Origin: an uncultured Opitutales bacterium
Lineage (GTDB): Bacteria > Verrucomicrobiota > Verrucomicrobiia > Opitutales > Intestinicryptomonadaceae
Direction of reading: 5' to 3'
Length of the DNA: 64,000 nucleotides
Assembly (NCBI GenBank): GCA_900547395.1
Contig: URGP01000002.1
Span: 83,843-147,842 of the forward strand
Part shown: positions 44,001 to 54,500 of the stretch, piece by piece
Layout of the letters: each line of letters begins with the position of its first letter
How positions within the stretch are numbered: the stretch's first letter is position 1
Translations under genes and position numbers: made by a program
Notes under the pieces: model-generated
The model's database searches: none
Seen by the model: only the letters and a program-made list of their open reading frames with translations
Told to the model about the DNA's origin: nothing

Positions 44001-44675
44001 TCAACACCAAAACTTCGAGCGCAACTTTTCAAAGAATCGCCTTACAATTCCGCGCTTGTCTTCAACTGGTTTTTCAGGCTCCAATACATAGCCGTGCTCG
44101 AAAAGCTTTTCCACTTCCAAATACAAAATCCTGCTTGCCCAAGCGTCGGTTGCGGCGTAAGAAATCTGCTTTTTTGAAAGCTCTTCCGCCGCCCAGTTGC
44201 TCATTTGCGCGCTTTTTGAAATCCTAAGCCCCGTAAAAAGCGAAAGCAAATTTCTAAGCCCCGTGTTTACTATTCCAACCTGCCGCGTCTTGACGCTTAT
44301 ATCCTCAAAGCCCGCGGGAGTGAAGTCGCGCAAAGCCTTCAAGTTAGCGATGTCCCCGTTTACGGCAACCCCGACTTTTTTTATGACCGGATTTTCCAAT
44401 ATGGAAAATACCTTTTCAATGGCAGAACCAATGTTTGCGAGCCTGAAAATCCAGACCTTTTCCGCTCCGCCTATTTGCAGGATTGAAACGGGATACGAAA
44501 AACCCTTTTTGAAGCTCGGTCGCGACTCGGTGTCAAAACCCAAAAGAGTTTCCTTTGAAATTTCCAAAACCGCCGATTGCGCCTCTTCTTCGGAATTTAC
44601 CAGCACAATGTCGCCTTTGTAAGACGCCATGGGAAGCTCCGCCACGATTTCTGATGGAATGCGGCGCGGGAACAT
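44001..44675 (-). CDS. RNase D-like 3'-5' exonuclease domain protein
   Basis: 224 residues from the ATG at 44675. The frame extends to a TTG at 44774, but the extra 33 residues are not family-like and RRIPSEIVAELP is the natural beginning. A DEDDy exonuclease fold: LGFDTESRPSF (first Asp-x-Glu, about 53-63), VNGDIANLK (second Asp), and QISYAATDAWASRILY (Tyr-x3-Asp, about 176-191). No HRDC domain follows, so it is a single-domain protein rather than canonical RNase D. It may process RNA or DNA 3' ends. A short Arg/Lys-rich tail ends the protein. Confidence 0.85.
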   Translation of the reverse strand: MFPRRIPSEIVAELPMASYKGDIVLVNSEEEAQSAVLEISKETLLGFDTESRPSFKKGFSYPVSILQIGGAEKVWIFRLANIGSAIEKVFSILENPVIKKVGVAVNGDIANLKALRDFTPAGFEDISVKTRQVGIVNTGLRNLLSLFTGLRISKSAQMSNWAAEELSKKQISYAATDAWASRILYLEVEKLFEHGYVLEPEKPVEDKRGIVRRFFEKLRSKFWC

Positions 44676-44798
44676 ACAGGCTATTTCTTGGGCGGCTTCT
44701 TGCACGGCTATTTTATTTTGCAAACTAAATTTGTCGATTTTTTTAATATAGCATACGTTCGCGTTTTTTTTCAAAGAAAAAATTTTTTAAAAAAATAT

Positions 44799-44828
44799 TT
44801 GACAACACAAACATCAAAAGCCTAAGAA
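44799..44828 (+). promoter_or_regulatory. Predicted trp operon promoter
   Basis: A perfect TTGACA (44799-44804) is followed after 18 bp by TAAGAA (44823-44828), a weak -10. Transcription would start near 44835, about 20 bp before the leader peptide. Confidence 0.45.
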
Positions 44829-44853
44829 ATAAATCATTAAAAAAATCACAAAT

Positions 44854-44892
44854 ATGTTTAACTCTTGGTGGACAAAGTCGAAGGTCGCATAA
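44854..44892 (+). CDS. trpL: trp operon leader peptide (MFNSWWTKSKVA)
   Basis: A 12-codon open frame, ATG at 44854 and TAA at 44890-44892, with two adjacent Trp codons at residues 5 and 6 (44866-44871). Tandem TGG codons in a tiny ORF directly before trpE and a terminator are diagnostic of ribosome-mediated attenuation. The last coding bases overlap the antiterminator 5' arm (44881-44888). Too short for ordinary gene finders. Confidence 0.88.
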   Translation: MFNSWWTKSKVA

Positions 44893-44947
44893 CGGTTTAA
44901 TTCAAATTAAAGCGGTGGCGGCCTTTTGTATTTTGGCCGCTTTTTTT
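44881..44947 (+). promoter_or_regulatory. trp attenuator: antiterminator/terminator switch
   Basis: Terminator: GCGGCC (44918-44923) pairs with GGCCGC (44935-44940) and is followed by seven T (44941-44947). Antiterminator: AAGGTCGC (44881-44888) pairs with GCGGCCTT (44918-44925) over eight base pairs with one G-U, which removes the terminator's 5' arm. A ribosome stalled at the Trp codons (to 44871) leaves 44881-44888 mostly free, so transcription continues. A ribosome reaching the stop codon covers it and the terminator forms. Confidence 0.82.
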
Positions 44948-44958
44948 GTGTCCAAATT

Positions 44959-46449
44959 ATGAAACCTGCATTAGAAGAATTCAAAAAATATTCGCAAAAC
45001 CACAACGTAATTCCCGTTTACGCCGAACTTCTGGCGGACGTCGAAACGCCAGTGTCGGCTTTTTCAAAAATAGCCGAACGCGAAGACGCCTTTCTTTTGG
45101 AAAGCGCGGAAAATGCCAACGATTACGGCAGATACTCCTTTATCGGATTTGAGCCGAAAGCGGTTTTTGAAGCAGACGAAGGGAAATCTGTTTTGAAATT
45201 CAAGGACGGGAGAGTTTTTACGTCTGAAGGGACACAATCTCCGCTAAGCCCGCTTCGCTCCTACTTAAAAACGAGAAACGCCGCTGAAATAGAGGGGCTG
45301 CCGAGATTTTTCGGCGGAGCCGCGGGATATTTAAGCTACGAAACCGTAAACTTGTTTGAACGCCTGCCAAAGCCCAAAAACACAACCGCGTTCAAAACCG
45401 CGCGCCTTGGAATTTTCGACGAACTTGCGATTTTCGACAACATCCGCCACACGATAAAAATTTTAGTCTGCGCCCACACCGACGAATTTGATACGCCCGA
45501 AGCCGCATATAACCACGCTTGCAAGCGTATCGAACGCCTCATAAAAATATTCCACGAAAGTGCGAAAATTTCGTTTTGCGAAAATTCAAAGTCGATAAAA
45601 TTCATCTCGAATATGCCAAAAGACGACTTTCTTGAAATCGTCGATAAGGCAAAGGAATACATTAAACAGGGAGAAATCATACAAGTCGTGCTTTCGCAGG
45701 AATTTTCAAGCGACGCCGATGTCGATGCCCTTTCGGCATACAGGGCGTTGAGATTTATAAATCCATCGCCTTACATGTTCTGCTTTAAGAGCGGGAACAA
45801 CGCGCTTGTCGGCTCCTCCCCCGAAACTCTCGTCCGCCTTGAAAACGGAAAAGTCCTCACAAGCCCGATTGCAGGAACCCGCAAAAGGGGCAAAAACGAA
45901 GCCGAAGACATCGCGCTTGCAGACGAACTTCTATCAGACGAAAAAGAGCGCGCCGAACACCTGATGCTTGTGGATTTGGGCAGAAACGACATTTCAAAAG
46001 TCTGCGTCGCGGGAAGCGTGCAAGTTAGTGAATATATGTCAATACGCAGATATTCGCACGTCATGCACCTCGTAAGCCAGGTTGAAGGCGAAGCCAAAAA
46101 AGGAATTGACGCCTTCGACGTCCTTGCCGCGACATTCCCCGCAGGCACTCTTTCCGGCGCGCCGAAAGTCCGCGCAATGCAGATAATAAACGAACTTGAA
46201 CCCTCCGCAAGGGGTGCATACGGCGGATGCGTGGGATACATCGGCTACAACGGACAAATGGACATGGCAATCACCATACGCACCCTGCAAATCACAAACG
46301 GCAAGCTGTCGGTGCGCGCGGGGGCGGGCATAGTTTACGACAGCGAAAGCGAAAAGGAATACGAGGAGACGCGCTCAAAAGCAAGAGCAGTGGCGCGCGC
46401 GATTGAAGCGGCAAGCAGGCTTACTCTGGACGTTGAATTGTTTTCGTAA
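44959..46449 (+). CDS. trpE: Anthranilate synthase component I
   Basis: 496 residues from the ATG at 44959; an in-frame ATG at 44926 lies inside the attenuator hairpin and is not plausible. Makes anthranilate from chorismate together with TrpG. Early LLESAENANDYGRYSFIGFEP contains the LLES-type tryptophan feedback site. The chorismate-binding domain shows IKQGEIIQVVLSQEF (about 234-248), SSPETLVRL, PIAGTRKRGK, LVDLGRNDISKVC, FPAGTLSGAPKVRA and the terminal RAGAGIVYDSE. First gene of the operon after the attenuator. Confidence 0.97.
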   Translation: MKPALEEFKKYSQNHNVIPVYAELLADVETPVSAFSKIAEREDAFLLESAENANDYGRYSFIGFEPKAVFEADEGKSVLKFKDGRVFTSEGTQSPLSPLRSYLKTRNAAEIEGLPRFFGGAAGYLSYETVNLFERLPKPKNTTAFKTARLGIFDELAIFDNIRHTIKILVCAHTDEFDTPEAAYNHACKRIERLIKIFHESAKISFCENSKSIKFISNMPKDDFLEIVDKAKEYIKQGEIIQVVLSQEFSSDADVDALSAYRALRFINPSPYMFCFKSGNNALVGSSPETLVRLENGKVLTSPIAGTRKRGKNEAEDIALADELLSDEKERAEHLMLVDLGRNDISKVCVAGSVQVSEYMSIRRYSHVMHLVSQVEGEAKKGIDAFDVLAATFPAGTLSGAPKVRAMQIINELEPSARGAYGGCVGYIGYNGQMDMAITIRTLQITNGKLSVRAGAGIVYDSESEKEYEETRSKARAVARAIEAASRLTLDVELFS

Positions 46450-46463
46450 TAGAAAGGATTTTT

Positions 46464-47039
46464 ATGATTTTGCTAATTGATAACTACGACTCTTTTTCAT
46501 ACAACCTCGTCCATTTTTTGGAAACGCTCGGCGAACCCGTGAAAGTTCTTAGAAACGACGAAATGACGGCGGAGGAAATGCTATCACTAAATCCCGACGC
46601 TGTTTTGATTTCGCCCGGACCCAGCAATCCCGACAACGCGGGAGTATGCCTTGAAATGGTAAACCTCTGCGCCCAAAGAAAAATAAGCCTGTTCGGGGTA
46701 TGTCTTGGAATGCAGACAATAGCGCAGGCTTTGGGCGGAGAAATCGTCGGCGCAAAGAAAATAATGCACGGCAAGATTTCAAAAATCGATCACAACTTTC
46801 AGGGCGTCTTCAAGGGGCTTCCCTCCCCTTTAAGCGTCGTGAGATACCACAGCCTTGCGGTAAATTCCGAGAATTTGCCAGACTGCCTCGAAATAACCGC
46901 AACCGCCGAAGACGGCGAAATCATGGCTCTGAAACACAAAACTCTTCCCATCGAAGGCGTGCAGTTCCACCCCGAAAGCATCATGACTTCCGGCGGCAAA
47001 CGCCTTCTTGCAAACTTCGTTAATTCGATAAAAAAATGA
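46464..47039 (+). CDS. trpG: Anthranilate synthase glutaminase component (may also serve PabA role)
   Basis: 191 residues, class I glutamine amidotransferase. Provides ammonia to TrpE. DNYDSFSYNLVHF (about 6-18), ISPGPSNPDNAG (about 49-60), nucleophile Cys in GVCLGMQT (about 78-85) and the His-Glu pair in GVQFHPESIMT (about 166-176). Unlike many trpGD fusions it is a separate gene. A good Shine-Dalgarno (AAAGGA) precedes the ATG. The stop overlaps trpD by 4 bp. Confidence 0.96.
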   Translation: MILLIDNYDSFSYNLVHFLETLGEPVKVLRNDEMTAEEMLSLNPDAVLISPGPSNPDNAGVCLEMVNLCAQRKISLFGVCLGMQTIAQALGGEIVGAKKIMHGKISKIDHNFQGVFKGLPSPLSVVRYHSLAVNSENLPDCLEITATAEDGEIMALKHKTLPIEGVQFHPESIMTSGGKRLLANFVNSIKK

Positions 47040-48058
47040 AAACGCTCGAAGCCGTAAAAAAAATAAGCATATCAAAAGAAAACTTGACGCGGGCTGAATC
47101 GGCGGAAGTCTTCGACGAGATAATGTCAGGTATTGTTCCAGAAGCCATAACGGCGTCGTTTCTCGTTGCCCAAAACATGAAGGGCGTATCCATCGAAGAG
47201 CTCGTTGGAGCCGCCATGGCAATCAGGAAAAAGGCGGCTTTCATAAACACGAGCGCGCATCCTGCCATCGACACCTGCGGCACGGGCGGCGACGGAGCCG
47301 ACACCTTCAATATATCTACAACCGCCGCATTCGTGGCGTCGGGCGCGGGAGCGTACGTCGCAAAACACGGCGGACGCTCTGTTTCAAGCAAATGCGGCTC
47401 TGCGGACGTGCTGTCGGAACTCGGGGTAAACATCGAAGTACACCCCACCGTGATGGAACACTGCCTGCAAGAAAACGGCATTGCGTTTCTATTCGCGCAA
47501 AAGATGCACCCCGCCTTTAAATACGCAACACCCGTCAGGAAACTGCTTGGCTTCCGCACAATATTCAACATGCTGGGGCCTCTCGTAAATCCCGCAGGCG
47601 CAAAGGGGCAGCTCTTGGGCGTTTTCGACGCCAGACTTACCGAAACTTTCGCGCAGGCTCTGCAAAGGCTCGGCTCTTCCCGCGCGCTGGTCGTGCATAG
47701 CGCAGACGGGCTCGACGAAATAGGAGTTTCTTCCCCAACGCGCATAAGCGAACTGCGCAAAGGCGAGATAAAAACATACGAATTTCGCCCCGAAACAATA
47801 ATCGGCAAAACGGGCGACAATTCCGAAATAAAAGGCGGCGACGCCCGCGAAAACGCAAAGAGACTGCGCCTTATTCTCGAAAACAAAGATTTCTCATCTG
47901 CGCGCGACATTGTGCTTTTAAACGCGTCAGGCGCAATAATATCGGCGGGGCTTGCCGACGATTTCAAATCTGCCTATACACTCGCGGAAAACTCGCTTTC
48001 ATCGGGCAAGGCTCTCGAAAAGCTTGAAAAACTCATTGAATTTTCAAACGCAAAATGA
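47036..48058 (+). CDS. trpD: Anthranilate phosphoribosyltransferase
   Basis: 340 residues. Transfers phosphoribose from PRPP to anthranilate. The PRPP/Mg site is clear: DTCGTGGDGADTFNISTTAAFV (about 79-100), KHGGRSVSSKCGSADVLSELG (about 110-130), and NMLGPLVNPA in the middle. Overlaps trpG and trpC by 4 bp each. Confidence 0.97.
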   Translation: MKTLEAVKKISISKENLTRAESAEVFDEIMSGIVPEAITASFLVAQNMKGVSIEELVGAAMAIRKKAAFINTSAHPAIDTCGTGGDGADTFNISTTAAFVASGAGAYVAKHGGRSVSSKCGSADVLSELGVNIEVHPTVMEHCLQENGIAFLFAQKMHPAFKYATPVRKLLGFRTIFNMLGPLVNPAGAKGQLLGVFDARLTETFAQALQRLGSSRALVVHSADGLDEIGVSSPTRISELRKGEIKTYEFRPETIIGKTGDNSEIKGGDARENAKRLRLILENKDFSSARDIVLLNASGAIISAGLADDFKSAYTLAENSLSSGKALEKLEKLIEFSNAK

Positions 48059-48831
48059 ACATACTTGATAAAATTTTAGAAAAGAAAAAAATCGAAGTTG
48101 AACTGCGGAAAAAAAGCTTCCCGATTGAAAAGCAGATGCTAAAAGACGCGCCGTTAAGAGCGTCATTTAAAGACGCGCTAACGCAAAAAAACTCAAAGCC
48201 CGCCATCATAGCGGAACTGAAAAAAGCCTCGCCATCAAGAGGAGTCATACGCGAAAACTTCGACCCCGAAACCCTCGCAAAAGGGCTTGAAAAGTCAGGG
48301 GCAAGCGCGCTTTCCGTCCTGACCGAAAAAAACTTCTTTCTTGGAAGCTTGGACAATCTGAAAATTGCAGTATCACAAGTAAAAATCCCGATTTTAAGAA
48401 AAGATTTTATTTTCGACCCATACCAGCTTCTTGAAGCAAAACTATTCGGCGCAAGCGCGGCTCTTCTCATCGCAAGAATGCTTGAAAAAGACGAATTAAA
48501 ACACCTCATCGACTTCGCAAGGGAAATAGAGTTAGACATTTTGACCGAAACGCACAATGTGGAAGAAATCGAAATTGCAGCCGAATGCGGGGCTGAAATC
48601 ATCGGCGTAAATTCGCGCGACCTTGCGACGTTCAAAACGGACTTGTCGGCAGTTTCAGACCTGTTGAATTTAATCCCGAATAACTGCAAAAAAGTTGCGG
48701 AAAGCGGAATAAACACGCATGAAGAGCTTGAATTTATGTTCAAAGCAAAAGCCGACGCCTGCCTGATAGGCGGGGCGTTGATGGAAGCTGAAAATCCGCC
48801 CGAAAAATTAAAAAACCTGCTCGGCTTATGA
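48055..48831 (+). CDS. trpC: Indole-3-glycerol phosphate synthase
   Basis: 258 residues. TIM barrel that closes the indole ring. [19 protein letters not shown] (about 53-71), [26 protein letters not shown] (about 112-123), [18 protein letters not shown]-type [12 protein letters not shown] (about 182-193) and [13 protein letters not shown] monofunctional protein: TrpF is not fused here but to TrpB in the next gene. Overlaps both neighbours by 4 bp. Confidence 0.97.
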   Translation: MNILDKILEKKKIEVELRKKSFPIEKQMLKDAPLRASFKDALTQKNSKPAIIAELKKASPSRGVIRENFDPETLAKGLEKSGASALSVLTEKNFFLGSLDNLKIAVSQVKIPILRKDFIFDPYQLLEAKLFGASAALLIARMLEKDELKHLIDFAREIELDILTETHNVEEIEIAAECGAEIIGVNSRDLATFKTDLSAVSDLLNLIPNNCKKVAESGINTHEELEFMFKAKADACLIGGALMEAENPPEKLKNLLGL

Positions 48832-50612
48832 AGATAAAAATTTGCGGCATAAATTCCCTTGAAGCAGCTCTCGCCGCACGCGGAAGCGGCGCGGACTTTT
48901 TGGGGCTGATATTCGCCGAAAACTCTCCGCGCAAAATTGAAATCCCGGAGGCTGAAAAAATTTCAAATCATCTAAAAGGCGCAAAGCTTGTCGGTGTTTT
49001 TCAAAACCAAAGCGAAGATTTCATTTTGAAAACCCAAAAAAGTCTAAACCTATTTGCAATACAGCTCCATGGAAACGAAGACGAAGCATTCGCGGCGTCC
49101 CTTGCAAAAAAAACAAAGGCGAAAATATGGAAGGCGTTTTGCCTTGAAAGCGAAAGCGACGTAATTTCAGCCGCCAAATTCCCCGCCGAAACCATCGTCG
49201 CAGACGCAAGACAGGGCGGTTCGGGCAAAACATCGAACTGGGATTTGGCAGGCAGGCTATCCTCACGGAAAAAGCTTATTTTGGCAGGCGGAATTTCGTC
49301 TGAAAACGCCAAAGAAGCCTTCAAAAAAACAAATCCGCGCGCGCTCGATTTAAACAGCTCGCTGGAAGACAAAAAAGGAATAAAAAGCATTTCAAAAATC
49401 ATAACGACAATGAAGACATTAAAAAAATCCGACAAAACCCGCTATGGAATATACGGCGGAACATACGTTGCGGAAACGCTTGCGGAACCTCTGCGCGAAC
49501 TTGAAGAAACATTCGCGAAAGCAAAAAAATCCGCAAAATTCAAGGCTGAATTTGGCAGTCTTTTAAAGGATTACGTCGGGCGCCCGTCGCCGCTTTACTT
49601 CGCCAAAAGGCTCACGGAATACTGCGGCGGCGCAAACATCTACTTGAAGCGCGAAGACTTAAACCATACGGGGGCGCACAAAATAAATAACGCCTTGGGA
49701 CAGGCTCTTCTTGCCAAACAAATGGGCAAAACACGCCTAATCGCGGAAACAGGGGCGGGAATGCACGGAGTCGCAACCGCAACTGTCGCCGCCCTCTTGG
49801 GCTTTGAATGCGACGTCTTTATGGGGAGTGAAGACATCGCCCGCCAAGCCCCGAATGTCGATAGAATGAAAATGCTCGGCGCAAACTTAATTTCCGTAAA
49901 CGCGGGGAGCGCAACTTTAAAAGACGCGATGAACGAAGCCCTGCGAAACTGGGTCGCAACCTGCCAAAACACTTTCTACGTCATAGGAACTGCGGCGGGC
50001 CCCTACCCCTATCCGCAAATCGTGCGCCACTTCCAGTCGGTAATCGGAAAGGAAGCGAAAGCCCAAAGCCTGAAAGCCTTCGGAAAACTTCCGGACGAAG
50101 CAATCGCCTGCGTTGGCGGCGGAAGCAATTCAATAGGACTTTTCAGCGCGTTTTTGGACGATAAAGAAGTCGCAATAACGGGCGTTGAAGCGGGCGGCGA
50201 AGGCATAGAAACAGGAAGGCACGCGGCAAGCTTAAACGCGGGAAGCGTCGGAGTTTTGCACGGCAACAAAACCTACCTCTTGCAGGACGAATTCGGGCAA
50301 ATACAAAATACCCATTCTGTCTGCGCAGGCTTAGACTACCCGGGCATCGGACCCGAACACGCCTATTTAAGAGACATCGCAAGAGTGAAATACGAAGTCA
50401 TAAACGACGACGAAGCAGTGGAAGCCTTCCAACTTTTGTGCAGACTTGAAGGAATAATCCCCGCCCTCGAATCCTCGCACGCAGTCGCGCAGGCAATTAA
50501 AAGCGCGAAAAAACGCCAAAAGGGCGAAAACATTGTCGTATGCCTTTCGGGGAGGGGCGACAAGGATATGGAAAGCGTAATGAATTATCTGAAAGGCAAA
50601 AAAAATGATTAG
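48828..50612 (+). CDS. trpFB: Fusion of phosphoribosylanthranilate isomerase (TrpF) and tryptophan synthase beta chain (TrpB)
   Basis: One continuous 594-residue ORF with no internal stop. Residues 1-194 are a complete TrpF: KICGIN with catalytic Cys6, [23 protein letters not shown] and catalytic Asp126 in [12 protein letters not shown], then [10 protein letters not shown]. Residues 196-594 are a complete Trp[14 protein letters not shown] (206-218), [18 protein letters not shown] with PLP Lys285, [26 protein letters not shown] (phosphate site) and SGRGDKDM near the end. The linker is almost nil. The only internal start, ATG at 49410 (Met195), has no Shine-Dalgarno, so a single bifunctional polypeptide is most likely. 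Fused order F-B is unusual; TrpC-TrpF fusions are the common type. Overlaps trpA by 8 bp. Confidence 0.93.
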   Translation: MKIKICGINSLEAALAARGSGADFLGLIFAENSPRKIEIPEAEKISNHLKGAKLVGVFQNQSEDFILKTQKSLNLFAIQLHGNEDEAFAASLAKKTKAKIWKAFCLESESDVISAAKFPAETIVADARQGGSGKTSNWDLAGRLSSRKKLILAGGISSENAKEAFKKTNPRALDLNSSLEDKKGIKSISKIITTMKTLKKSDKTRYGIYGGTYVAETLAEPLRELEETFAKAKKSAKFKAEFGSLLKDYVGRPSPLYFAKRLTEYCGGANIYLKREDLNHTGAHKINNALGQALLAKQMGKTRLIAETGAGMHGVATATVAALLGFECDVFMGSEDIARQAPNVDRMKMLGANLISVNAGSATLKDAMNEALRNWVATCQNTFYVIGTAAGPYPYPQIVRHFQSVIGKEAKAQSLKAFGKLPDEAIACVGGGSNSIGLFSAFLDDKEVAITGVEAGGEGIETGRHAASLNAGSVGVLHGNKTYLLQDEFGQIQNTHSVCAGLDYPGIGPEHAYLRDIARVKYEVINDDEAVEAFQLLCRLEGIIPALESSHAVAQAIKSAKKRQKGENIVVCLSGRGDKDMESVMNYLKGKKND

Positions 50613-51411
50613 TCAAACATTCAAAAATTTAAAAGACAAAAACCGCGCGGCACTTGCCCTGTTTGTAACCTGCGGCGACCCGAACATAGGCTTTACCGAA
50701 AGGCTCGTCGAGGCAATCTCAAAAAACGGCGCGGACATAATAGAACTCGGCGTCCCGTTTTCCGACCCGATGGCGGACGGCAAAACAATACAAGAAGCAA
50801 GCAACAGAGCGTTGAAGTCGCAAACAAACATTCTGCAAATTCTGGACATGGTAAAAAGGCTGAGAGAAAAAGGCGTAAAAACACCGTTTGTCATATTCGG
50901 ATACTTCAACAACTTCCTGCAAATCGGCTTGGAAGAACTCGCCCTGCGCACAAAAAATTCAGGGGCAAACGCATGGCTTGTCGCCGACCTGCCGCTTGAA
51001 GAAAGCGGGGAAGTCGTTCCCGTCCTAAAAGAAAACGGTTTGGACTTCATCGCAATAGCCTCCCCCACCACTCCGCTAAAAAGAGTGAAAAAGATTTCGC
51101 AGACAGGTTCGGGATTTTTGTATTATGTGACAGTCGCAGGAGTGACAGGCATAAGAGACAAACTTCCCGAAGGTTTTGCAAAACGCTTAAAAGACGTGCG
51201 CGAAGCATCAGAACTGCCCGTCGGCGCGGGCTTTGGAATTTCAAATTTTGAAAGCGCACACCTTGCGGCAATGAACGCCGACTGCGTGATTGTGGGCAGC
51301 AAGCTCGTCGATTTAGTCTATAAAACCCGCATCGAAGACGGGGAAGACAAGGCAATAGAAAACGCCATTAATTTCGTAAAAACCCTCTCAAGCGCAATGC
51401 AAAGAGACTGA
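50605..51411 (+). CDS. trpA: Tryptophan synthase alpha chain
   Basis: 268 residues. Cleaves indole-3-glycerol phosphate and channels indole to Trp[20 protein letters not shown] (about 19-37), [24 protein letters not shown] (about 47-70, with catalytic Glu and Asp), [21 protein letters not shown] and [11 protein letters not shown]. Last gene of the operon; overlaps the trpFB gene by 8 bp. Confidence 0.97.
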   Translation: MISQTFKNLKDKNRAALALFVTCGDPNIGFTERLVEAISKNGADIIELGVPFSDPMADGKTIQEASNRALKSQTNILQILDMVKRLREKGVKTPFVIFGYFNNFLQIGLEELALRTKNSGANAWLVADLPLEESGEVVPVLKENGLDFIAIASPTTPLKRVKKISQTGSGFLYYVTVAGVTGIRDKLPEGFAKRLKDVREASELPVGAGFGISNFESAHLAAMNADCVIVGSKLVDLVYKTRIEDGEDKAIENAINFVKTLSSAMQRD

Positions 51412-51454
51412 TTTTTGCGAAAGCAAAACCAAGCCACTAAAAAATACCCAAAAA

Positions 51455-51494
51455 AAGAAAAGATGACGCCCGAAAAGACGCCATCTTTTTTTAC
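51455..51494. terminator. Terminator of the trp operon (bidirectional)
   Basis: Stem AAAAGATGACG/CGCCATCTTTT (one mismatch) with loop CCCGAAAAGA, A/T tracts on both sides, between trpA and the convergent giant surface gene. Confidence 0.8.
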
Positions 51495-51524
51495 CCCAAA
51501 GGAAATCTGCCAAACTAAAACAAG

Positions 51525-54500
51525 CTATTTTTCCAATACTTTGAGCTTAAAGAAAAGCTTGCCATTAACAGGGACAGGCGCAGAGTAATTGAACAAATTA
51601 AACTCGCCGCTCTCCCCTATTGAAACAGCGTCGGCTTCTTCCCAATTTGACATGTCATTTGACATCATAAGCTTTACCGATATGTCTGAAGCGTCTTTGC
51701 GAACGGGGAATTGAAAGCTTGCAACGCCGCCTTCCACCGAATGCTTAAAATTGCCATTCGCCCCGTAAGAAGTCGCTTTCGACGCATCAAGCCCAAACGC
51801 ATACTTTTCGAGATTTGTAATTCCGTCATTGTGTGGAGTTGCAGATGAAAATGCGTTGTCTCCTGTGAGTTTATTATCGTCTGCCCACTTTGCGAAGCCT
51901 GTCAATTCAACTGCTGTTGTGATATTCAACACAAGCATATCGTTAGGATATGAGTATGACGCATCGCCAGATTTTGCAGAGACTGACACGTTTGGAATGT
52001 CAACTGTCTTGCCAGTTGATGAGTTCCAAAGTTTGAATGTTAATGCTTCACCATCTGTATTTACGTTGATTGTGAGGTTTGCCAATGTCTTGCCTTCAAA
52101 GTTGATTACAGCAGATTTTCCGCGAAGTTCGTTACCCGCAAATACACCAACTACGCTATTTGCTGGAACTGACTTTCCATCAATTTGAACATCTGCCATA
52201 ATTGTCATCGATACATTTGGATAGACAACAGGTTCACCGAAGTTTTCAGATGTTGTAATTTCTGAGTCATCTTCAGAACCACTTGAAGAAGCAACGTTCA
52301 AGATAAGCATATCGTTTGGATATGAGTATGACGCATCGCCAGCTTTTGCAGAAACAGATACGTTTGGAATGTCAACTGTTTCGCCTGTTGATGCGTTCCA
52401 AAGCTTGAATGTGAGGACTTCGCCGTCTGTGTTTACGTTGATTGTAAGGTTAGCCAAGGTCTTACCCTCAAAGTCGATGACTGTTGATTTTCCACGAAGT
52501 TCATTGCCTGCAAACACTCCAACTACGCTATTTGAGGGAACTGATTTGCCGTCAATTTGAACATCTGCCATTATAGTCATCGACACGTTTGGATACACAA
52601 CTGGCTCGCCGAAGTTATCGCTTGCAGATAGCGATATTGTGCGTCTAAAACTAAATGTTGCAACTTGTGCTGTCGCTGGTGGCTCGTCGAACGTGATTGT
52701 TGTATCAGCTGTTGCCTTTACCCAGTAGCCAGCACCTGGTTTCATTTCCTTGAGTGAGTTGAGAACATCTGGTGTTGACGGCGCAAAATTTCCGTTTGCG
52801 TTGATGATTCTCTCAATCTTTCCGTCTGCGAGAGCTGTTGCAAGAACAGTTCTGATTGCACCTGCAGTTGATGGCGTATAGCCGATGTTATTCCAGCCTG
52901 CCTTGAGCGAGATTACATTTGACGCAAGGTCGAGAGACGTACCTGTCAATATGATAGAACTTGCAGTGTTCATCTTAATCCAGAAACCCGATGTGTTGTC
53001 AAACGATGTCAATGTATTGAGCGCGTCTGGCCAGCTTGGATTGAATGACTTTCCGTTACCTTGAACAAGTGCTACACTGTTGATGATGTCGCCCAAGATT
53101 GTTCTGATATTGAGACTATCCAAGCCAACATTGAACGATACTTGGTTCCATCCTGCATTGAGAGTGAGGGGGAGTTCGATTATGTTATTTGCAAATACAA
53201 TTTGGAATGGAGAATCCATACTACCAAGTACTTCGCCCGATGTTGCCGAAACTACAGAATCAGCAGTAGCATCACTTATACTGTCGTCTTCTGGATTCCA
53301 AATCTTGAACTTTACTTCTTCGCCATTTGTCGAAACGTTAATAGTAAGGTTTACAAACGCTTTACCGTTGAACGAAATAACTGTTGTTTTACCTCTGAGT
53401 TCATCGCCAACGTACGCACCAACTACACAACCTTCGTTTGCCGGCGAACCAAAGAAATCAACTTCGCCCAAGATTGTCATCTGAATATTTGGATAAACCA
53501 CCGGCTCACCGAATGGGTCATTTGATGCTACTGGTTTTTCAACATACGTTGCAGTAATTGTAGCATTCTTTGATGGCATCTTGATTGTAGTTGTAGATGC
53601 AGTTACATCTGCGACATTCTCCACATCACCAACCCACTTGTCGAATACCATTCCGTCTTGAGGTTCATTTGCTACAATGGTGATTTCATCGTCTGCTTCG
53701 TATGTGCCACTACCTGTTCCGTTTTCAACAGTGAGTGTAAATACTGTAGCTTCTTTTACAGAACCTACCGAGACCTTGCTTGTAGTTAGCGTATTCTTTG
53801 TATCGTTTATTACGCAATAGTATGTGTTTTGAAGTATATTTTCGTCAACATCTATTGCGAGGGTTGAAGATGTAGCACCTTCAATAGCTTGAGCTTCTTG
53901 TGTGCCATAACCACCAATTACATACCATTGATAAGTTAAGTTATAACCGCTTACTTCAACCGAGAACACTGCTTGCTTACCGATATACGCAACATCTATT
54001 GAACTTGGTTGAGTTGTAATTGTTGCGTCGGTTGCCAAAGACAAAATAACTTCATCTGAGAGTAATGCTGTATTGCCATTTGTAATTACACAACGGAATG
54101 TTCTGCCATTGTAGCTTTCTTGCATATCGGGAATTGAAAGCGTTGCTGATGTTGCACCTTCTACAATTACCCATGCTCCGTCAACCTTTTCTTGCCACTG
54201 ATATGTGAGAACGCCCGAATAATCCGCACCGACGCTAAACGTTGCAGTATTGCCTTCAAACGTATATGAATTTACAGGTTGCTCTGTTATTGTCGTGTAG
54301 CGGTAAACTGTGAGTTTTGCCGACTTTGAATAAATGTATCCACACCCATTATCGATTTTTAGGCGATAGTAATTGCCATCAAAACTATGGTCTGTAATTG
54401 AAAGCGAAAGCGTTGATGTTTTTTCATTTTCAAGATTAGACCAAGTTGTACCTTTGTCTGAAGAAACTTGCCATTGATATGTGAGATTGCTTTCAGATGT

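Noticed and set aside
49400..49412. Separate trpB start by internal initiation at 49410
   Set aside because: No Shine-Dalgarno before the ATG and the frame is continuous with trpF; kept as an alternative but not annotated separately.
53061..53525. 154-codon plus-strand ORF within the giant gene
   Set aside because: Antisense shadow of the repeat domain; composition is explained by the minus-strand coding sequence.
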